From contig NZ_BBYM01000003.1 in assembly GCF_001570405.1 (NCBI RefSeq), positions 1-62,744 on the forward strand: DNA of 62,744 nt, read 5' to 3'. Shown in pieces: positions 57,909-62,744 of this stretch. Position numbers and translations under genes: made by a program. The notes under the pieces were generated by a model that saw nothing but the letters and a program-made list of their open reading frames with translations, ran no database searches and was not told the origin of the DNA. This DNA is from Microtetraspora niveoalba (GTDB lineage: Bacteria; Actinomycetota; Actinomycetes; Streptosporangiales; Streptosporangiaceae). Numbering within the stretch: position 1 is the stretch's first letter; each line of letters starts with the position of its first letter.

Positions 57909-58726
57909 GCCCACTCTCCGTTTCGATGGTTCGCGGATTCCTTGCTGAGCAGTGTGACGTCGGCGGAGATCGTGGTGGCGGTGACCGAGGCCATGCCGCC
58001 GCCGATCCGACCCGTGAGCGTCTTCGCGGCCGGCCGGTTGTTGCTCGCCAGGCCGGGGAAGGCCGCGTGGAGGTCGCCGGAGGCGGAGCGGAGCGACACG
58101 TCGGTGTCGACCGTGCGCGGGAGCCGTACGACGATGTCGCCGGACACGCTGTTCAGCGTGACGTGGCCGGTGGGGGCGAGCTCCAGATCGGCGGTGATCC
58201 GGCCGGAGACCGTGTTGGCCCGCAGCCGGTGCGGCGCGCCTCCGGCCACGGTCAGCTCGCCGGAGACACTCGTGAAGGACAGGTCGCCGGCGAGGCCGCG
58301 GCTCTCCACCGAACCCGATACCGTCTCGGCGCTCACGTCGCCGGTCACACCGTCCAGGACGATCTCGCCGGACACGCTCTTGACGCTGGTGCGGCCCTCG
58401 AAGCCGGCCACCACGGCGGACGCCGAGATCACGCCGACCTGTACCGGGCAGTCCTTCGGAACGGTCAGGGTGGCGGTGACCACCCGGTTGCCCGGACGCA
58501 GCCAGCCGAGGATGCCGTCCCAGGTGAGGTCCTTGTACGCCACGGTGAGCCGGCCGTCCTCGTCGTGGGTGACCACGAGCGGCGGGCTGCAACCGTCGGC
58601 GACGTCGAGGGTGGCCGGACCGTCGCTGGCGAGCACGGCCAGCCGTCCGGCCACGATGCGTACGCTCAGCAGCGACACGGGCCCGAATGTGAGCTGACCG
58701 GGTTTCTCGATGGTCCATTGGGACAT
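57905..58726 (-). CDS. DUF4097-family beta-repeat protein
   Basis: 273 residues, mostly repeats of the type VKSVSGEIVLDGVTGDVSAE, TVSGSVESRGLAGDLSFT, SVSGELTVAGG and TVSGRITADLELAP (V-S-G with a G-D turn), which form a parallel beta-helix-like structure. No signal peptide at the chosen start ATG 58726. The family is often linked to PadR regulators and to cell-envelope stress, function unknown. First gene of the DUF4097-padR pair; the upstream ATG at 58915 is not needed. Confidence 0.86.
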   Translation of the reverse strand: MSQWTIEKPGQLTFGPVSLLSVRIVAGRLAVLASDGPATLDVADGCSPPLVVTHDEDGRLTVAYKDLTWDGILGWLRPGNRVVTATLTVPKDCPVQVGVISASAVVAGFEGRTSVKSVSGEIVLDGVTGDVSAETVSGSVESRGLAGDLSFTSVSGELTVAGGAPHRLRANTVSGRITADLELAPTGHVTLNSVSGDIVVRLPRTVDTDVSLRSASGDLHAAFPGLASNNRPAAKTLTGRIGGGMASVTATTISADVTLLSKESANHRNGEWA

Positions 58727-58786
58727 GGCTCGCCCTTTCGATGCGACGCTTCGGCGGCTCCCGTGTGTCCGGAACCAACCCTCACA

Positions 58787-58806
58787 AGACACGATATGTC
58801 GTGTCT
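58787..58806 (-). promoter_or_regulatory. PadR-type operator (8-4-8 inverted repeat)
   Basis: AGACACGATATGTCGTGTCT is a perfect inverted repeat with a four-base centre, 60-80 bases upstream of the DUF4097 start. A related half-site (GATGTATCGCGTCT) lies a little further upstream at about 58819-58832. PadR proteins bind such dyads, so autoregulation is likely. Confidence 0.72.
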
Positions 58807-59013
58807 GTGGAAAGTCAAGATGTATCGCGTCTCCGGGCCTTCGTCCGCGCCGGATTCCGCCCGCCCGGGCCCGGTGCGCTGGGAGGCGGAATCCGGCCTG
58901 GACCGTGAGTCCCAAGCGCGCCCGCGCCCGCGAGACCCCGGCGCGGCACGCCCGCCTCCCTCACCGCTTTCGGCCCGGTCCGCGGCGGGACCGGGCGGAC
59001 GGCGCTCCGCGCG

Positions 59014-59190
59014 TTATTCGTCCTCGTCGTCGAGGCGGGCGAGCCAGGTGGCCAGGCGCTCGATCGGGATCTCGAACTCCGGATTGAGATCGACGAACTC
59101 GCGCAGCCGCTCGGCCAGCCAGACGACGCTGACCTCCTCGTCGCCGCGCCGGTCGGTGAGCTCTTCGATGCCCCTGTCCGTGAAGTACAT
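59014..59190 (-). CDS. DUF6104 small conserved protein
   Basis: 58 residues, acidic at the C-terminus: MYFTDRGIEELTDRRGDEEV, then SVVWLAERLREFVDLNPEFE and IERLATWLARLDDEDE. I recognise the actinobacterial DUF6104 family, which sits beside the 2-oxoglutarate dehydrogenase gene in Streptomyces. GAGGAGC gives a good ribosome-binding site for ATG 59190. Function unknown; position suggests a link with the large enzyme downstream in genome order (upstream in transcription). Confidence 0.85.
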   Translation of the reverse strand: MYFTDRGIEELTDRRGDEEVSVVWLAERLREFVDLNPEFEIPIERLATWLARLDDEDE

Positions 59191-59291
59191 GTGCCTTGCT
59201 CCTCGCGATCGTCTCCATAAAGGGGAAGTCCCCCGCGGACCGGCCGTGGGGGACTTCTCTGGGTGTGCCTCGGGCCCGGGGACCCGACCGG

Positions 59292-62200
59292 TCAGCCGAA
59301 GATCTCCTTGGTGATCGCCTCCAGCTCGGCGTCGTGCGCCGAGTGGGAGCCGGTCGCCGGCGACGAGTTCGCCGGGCGGGAGACCCGGCGCAGCCGCCGC
59401 TCGCCGAACAGCTCGGGCCGCTCGGCCATCTTCAGCGTGAGGTACGGCCACGGGCCCATGTTGACCGGCTCGTCCTGGGCCCAGATCAGCTCGGCGTCAC
59501 CGGAGTAGCGCGCGAGCTCCGCCTTCAGCGGGTTCTCCGGGAACGGGAAGAGCCGCTCGATGCGGACGATCGCGACGTCGGTCCTGCCCGACTTCTCCCG
59601 CGCGTTGACCAGGTCGTAGTAGACCTTGCCGGAGCACAGGACCACCCGGGTGACCGCGGCCGGGTCCACCGTCGTGTCCCCGATGACCGGCCGGAACGAG
59701 CCGGAGGTGAACTCGGACGTCGCCGAGGCCGCGCCCTTGTGACGGAGCAGCGACTTGGGCGTGAACACGACCAGCGGCCTGCGCCGGTTGGACAGGACCT
59801 GCCAGCGCAGCAGGTGGAAGTAGTTCGCCGAGGTGGTCGGCTGGGCGACGGTCATGTTGTCCATCGCGCAGAGCTGCAGGTAGCGCTCGATGCGGGCCGA
59901 GGAGTGGTCCGGCCCCTGGCCCTCGTAGCCGTGCGGCAGCAGCAGCACGACCGACGACCGCTGGCCCCACTTCTGCTCACCGGACGAGATGAACTCGTCG
60001 ATGATCGACTGGGCGCCGTTGGCGAAGTCGCCGAACTGCGCCTCCCAGGCGACCAGGGCGTCGGGGCGCACCACGCTGTAGCCGTACTCGAAGCCCATCG
60101 CGGCGAACTCGCTCAGCAGCGAGTCGTAGACGTAGAACTTCGTCGTGCCGTGGTTGAACGCCTTCAGCGGGGTGTGGTCCTCGCCGGTGACCCGGTCGAC
60201 CAGGACGGCGTGCCGCTGGCCGAACGTGCCGCGGCGGGAGTCCTGCCCGACGAGGCGGACGGGGTGGCCGTCGATCAGCAGGCCGCCGAAGGCGAGCGCC
60301 TCGCCGGTCGCCCAGTCGACCGCGTCGTCGGTGACCATGGTGCCGCGGCGCTGCAGGATCGGCGCCAGGCGCGGGTGCACCGTGAAGCCCTCGGGCAGGT
60401 TGAGCTGGGTCTCGATGACCCGCTTGACCGTCTCCTCGGAGATCGCGGTCTCGGTGTCCTCGTGCGACCACGGGATGACCTCGTCCGCCGGCGGCTTGAC
60501 GACCGCACCCGGCTCCAGCGGCTTCTTGGCCGCCTCGCGGGTCTCGGTGAACGCCCGCTCCAACTGGTCCTGGTAGTCGCGCAGCGCCTGCTCGGCCTCC
60601 TCGACCGTGATGTCGCCGCGGCCGATCAGGGCCTCGGTGTAGAGCTTACGGGTGGACCGCTTGGCGTCGATCAGGTCGTACATGAGCGGCTGGGTGAACG
60701 AGGGGTTGTCCGTCTCGTTGTGCCCGCGGCGCCGGTAGCAGACCATGTCGATGACGACGTCCTTGCGGAACGCCTGGCGGTACTCGTACGCGAGCCGGCC
60801 GACCCGGACGACGGCCTCGGGGTCGTCGCCGTTGACATGGAAGATCGGCGCCTGGATCATCCGCGCGACGTCCGTGGCGTACACCGAGGACCGCGAGCTG
60901 GCCGGGCTGGTGGTGAAGCCGACCTGGTTGTTGACCACGATGTGGACGGTGCCGCCGGTGCGGTAGCCGCGGAGCTGCGACAGGTGCAGCGTCTCGGCGA
61001 CCACGCCCTGGCCCGCGAACGCCGCGTCGCCGTGCACGAGCACCGGCAGGACGGTGAAGCCCTCCTCGCCGCGCTCCAGCAGGTCCTGCTTGGCGCGGAC
61101 GACGCCTTCGAGGACCGGGTCGACGGCCTCCAGGTGCGACGGGTTGGCCACGACGGAGGCGGTGATCTTGCTGCCGTCGGGGGCGACGAAGTCGCCGGTC
61201 GCGCCGAGGTGGTACTTCACGTCGCCGGAGCCGTGCGCGCTGCGCGGGTCGATGTTGCCCTCGAACTCGCCGAACACCTGGGCGTAGGACTTGCCCACGA
61301 TGTTGGCCAGCACGTTGAGGCGGCCGCGGTGCGCCATGCCGATGACGACCTCGTCCAGGTCCTCGGCCGAGGCGGCGCTGATCACCGAGTCGAGCAGCGG
61401 GATCAGCGACTCGCCGCCCTCCAGCGAGAAGCGCTTCTGGCCGACGTACTTGGTCTGCAGGAACGTCTCGAACGCCTCGGCGGTGTTGAGCCGGCGCAGG
61501 ATGTGGAGCTGCTCGTCGCGGCTCGGCTTGGCGTGCGGCTTCTCGATCCGCGCCTGGATCCAGGCCCGCTCCTCGGGGTCCTGGATGTGCATGTACTCGA
61601 TGCCGACGGTGCGACAGTAGGTGTCGCGCAGCACGCCGAGGATGTCGCGCAGCTTCATCAGCGGCTTGCCGCCGAAGCCGCCGGTGGCGAACTCGCGCTC
61701 GAGGTCCCACAGGGTCAGCCCGTGCGACTTGATGTCGAGGTCCGGGTGCTTGCGCTGGCGGTACTCCAGCGGGTCGGTGGCCGCCATGAGGTGGCCGCGC
61801 ACCCGGTACGCGTGGATGAGCTCCAGGACGCGGGCGGACTTGGCGACGTCGTCGTCGTGCGTCGCGGAGATGTCCTGCACCCAGCGGACCGGCTCGTACG
61901 GGATCTGCAGCGACTCGAAGATGGCGTCGTAGAAGCCGTCCTCGCCCAGCAGGAGCTGGTGGATCCGGCGCAGGAAGTCACCCGACTGCGCGCCCTGGAT
62001 GATCCGGTGGTCGTACGTCGAGGTGAGCGTCATCACCTTGCTGATCGCGAGGCGGCAGAGCGTGTCGACCGACGCGCCCTGGTACTCCGCCGGGTACTCC
62101 ATCGCGCCGACGCCGATGATCGTTCCCTGACCGGGCATCAGACGGGGCACGGAGTGGACCGTGCCGATCGTGCCGGGGTTCGTCAGGGAGATCGTGGTGC

Positions 62201-62744
62201 CCTGGAAGTCGTCCACGCCCAGCTTGCCGGCGCGCGCCTTGCGGACCACGTCCTCGTACGCGACCCAGAACTGGCGGAAGTCGAGCGTCTCGGCCGCCTT
62301 GATCGACGGGACGAGGAGCTGGCGGGTGCCGTCGGCCTTCTGCACGTCGATGGCGAGGCCGAGACCCACGTGCTCGGGCTTGACGAGGGCCGGCTTGCCG
62401 TCCACCTCGGTGTAGGAGTAGTTCATCTCCGGCATCGCCTTCAGCGCCTGGACGACCGCGAAGCCGATCAGGTGGGTGAAGGAGATCTTGCCGCCACGCC
62501 CGCGCTGGAGGTGGTTGTTGATCACGATGCGGTTGTCGATCAGCAGCTTCGCCGGGACGGCGCGCACGCTCGTCGCCGTCGGCATGGAGAGCGACGCCTC
62601 CATGTTGAGCGCCGTGCGGGCCGCGGCGCCGCGCATCTTCTCCTCGCTCGCACCGGCCGGGACGGGTGCGGGGGCCGGGGCCTTCTTCTCCGGCTTCTCG
62701 GCCTTGGCCGGCGGAGCAGCGGGGGCCGGCGGAGCGGCGGGGGC
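59292..62744 (-). CDS. kgd: Multifunctional 2-oxoglutarate decarboxylase/dehydrogenase (Kgd/OdhA), 5' end cut
   Basis: 1150 residues visible; the frame is open to the window edge, where an Ala/Pro/Lys-rich linker ([15 protein letters not shown]) appears, so the small N-terminal domain is missing. Domains in order: E2o-like succinyltransferase (about 45-290, with [20 protein letters not shown] and [20 protein letters not shown]) and then the ThDP E1 part ([91 protein letters not shown]). This is the actinobacterial fused enzyme of the citric acid cycle, regulated through the GarA/OdhI pathway by PknG-type kinases. It is normally about 1200-1250 residues. Confidence 0.96.
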   Translation of the reverse strand, partial: APAAPPAPAAPPAKAEKPEKKAPAPAPVPAGASEEKMRGAAARTALNMEASLSMPTATSVRAVPAKLLIDNRIVINNHLQRGRGGKISFTHLIGFAVVQALKAMPEMNYSYTEVDGKPALVKPEHVGLGLAIDVQKADGTRQLLVPSIKAAETLDFRQFWVAYEDVVRKARAGKLGVDDFQGTTISLTNPGTIGTVHSVPRLMPGQGTIIGVGAMEYPAEYQGASVDTLCRLAISKVMTLTSTYDHRIIQGAQSGDFLRRIHQLLLGEDGFYDAIFESLQIPYEPVRWVQDISATHDDDVAKSARVLELIHAYRVRGHLMAATDPLEYRQRKHPDLDIKSHGLTLWDLEREFATGGFGGKPLMKLRDILGVLRDTYCRTVGIEYMHIQDPEERAWIQARIEKPHAKPSRDEQLHILRRLNTAEAFETFLQTKYVGQKRFSLEGGESLIPLLDSVISAASAEDLDEVVIGMAHRGRLNVLANIVGKSYAQVFGEFEGNIDPRSAHGSGDVKYHLGATGDFVAPDGSKITASVVANPSHLEAVDPVLEGVVRAKQDLLERGEEGFTVLPVLVHGDAAFAGQGVVAETLHLSQLRGYRTGGTVHIVVNNQVGFTTSPASSRSSVYATDVARMIQAPIFHVNGDDPEAVVRVGRLAYEYRQAFRKDVVIDMVCYRRRGHNETDNPSFTQPLMYDLIDAKRSTRKLYTEALIGRGDITVEEAEQALRDYQDQLERAFTETREAAKKPLEPGAVVKPPADEVIPWSHEDTETAISEETVKRVIETQLNLPEGFTVHPRLAPILQRRGTMVTDDAVDWATGEALAFGGLLIDGHPVRLVGQDSRRGTFGQRHAVLVDRVTGEDHTPLKAFNHGTTKFYVYDSLLSEFAAMGFEYGYSVVRPDALVAWEAQFGDFANGAQSIIDEFISSGEQKWGQRSSVVLLLPHGYEGQGPDHSSARIERYLQLCAMDNMTVAQPTTSANYFHLLRWQVLSNRRRPLVVFTPKSLLRHKGAASATSEFTSGSFRPVIGDTTVDPAAVTRVVLCSGKVYYDLVNAREKSGRTDVAIVRIERLFPFPENPLKAELARYSGDAELIWAQDEPVNMGPWPYLTLKMAERPELFGERRLRRVSRPANSSPATGSHSAHDAELEAITKEIFG

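Overview
The window is high-GC (roughly 70%) actinobacterial DNA. Gene content (PhoP-type PHO box, SigR/RsrA, WhiB1, PdtaS-type kinase, nickel superoxide dismutase, PASTA kinase, Kgd-type 2-oxoglutarate enzyme, DUF6104 and many secreted proteins) fits a filamentous actinomycete. My best guess is Streptosporangiaceae or a close relative, but that is inferred from protein style, not from a marker gene.

Layout. 1-1115: short tandem repeats and frame-broken remains of a Tn3-like transposase and a tyrosine recombinase. 1116-5678: phosphate uptake unit pstS-pstC-pstA-pstB on the minus strand, behind a PHO box, followed by an odd response regulator with a shortened receiver and no phospho-acceptor Asp. 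5738-12961: housekeeping genes (low-Mr phosphatase, fructosamine kinase, HisN-like phosphatase, two-gene rsgA-aroA unit, SRAP protein, methyltransferase). 13048-14986: redox-stress operon sigR-rsrA-epimerase with its own SigR-type promoter. 15260-18009: small membrane peptide and two paralogous membrane HD-domain proteins, the second degenerate. 18161-20290: biotin carboxylase, free-standing biotinyl protein, hotdog protein. 20576-26696: PASTA kinase, ThDP enzyme, and bioF-gntR-bioD. 26764-33087: PdtaS-like kinase, WhiB1, lipid kinase, SigF-type sigma/anti-sigma pair, sodN/sodX, CGNR regulator. The order rsgA-aroA-SRAP-sigR-rsrA-(biotinyl protein)-PdtaS-whiB1 resembles the Mycobacterium tuberculosis Rv3228-Rv3219 segment as I recall it.

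34577-54028 is the striking part: eleven consecutive same-strand genes for secreted trypsin-fold proteins (called A to K here from low to high coordinate). Only B and K keep a full His-Asp-Ser triad with the GxSGGPW motif; J keeps a candidate Ser; the others have lost Ser, and E, G and I also lost His (G and I lost all three). The second disulfide, which flanks the active Ser in B and K, is lost with it. In E to J the two sequence types alternate strictly, as expected if a two-gene unit was duplicated. All members share a scaffold, but one surface-loop position carries an insert of 11 to about 215 residues that differs in every member. Most genes have their own near-identical promoter/leader, a CRP-like palindrome about 260-285 bp upstream (d: about 420), and a similar terminator. 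The gene next to the array, divergent from K, encodes a subtilisin-inhibitor (SSI) family protein with a Cys-Pro-Met reactive site.

54946-62744: VapBC-type toxin-antitoxin pair with a perfect palindrome, an MDR oxidoreductase, a DUF4097-PadR pair with an inverted-repeat operator, a DUF6104 protein, and the Kgd/OdhA-type 2-oxoglutarate enzyme, cut by the window end. No rRNA, tRNA or CRISPR array was recognised.
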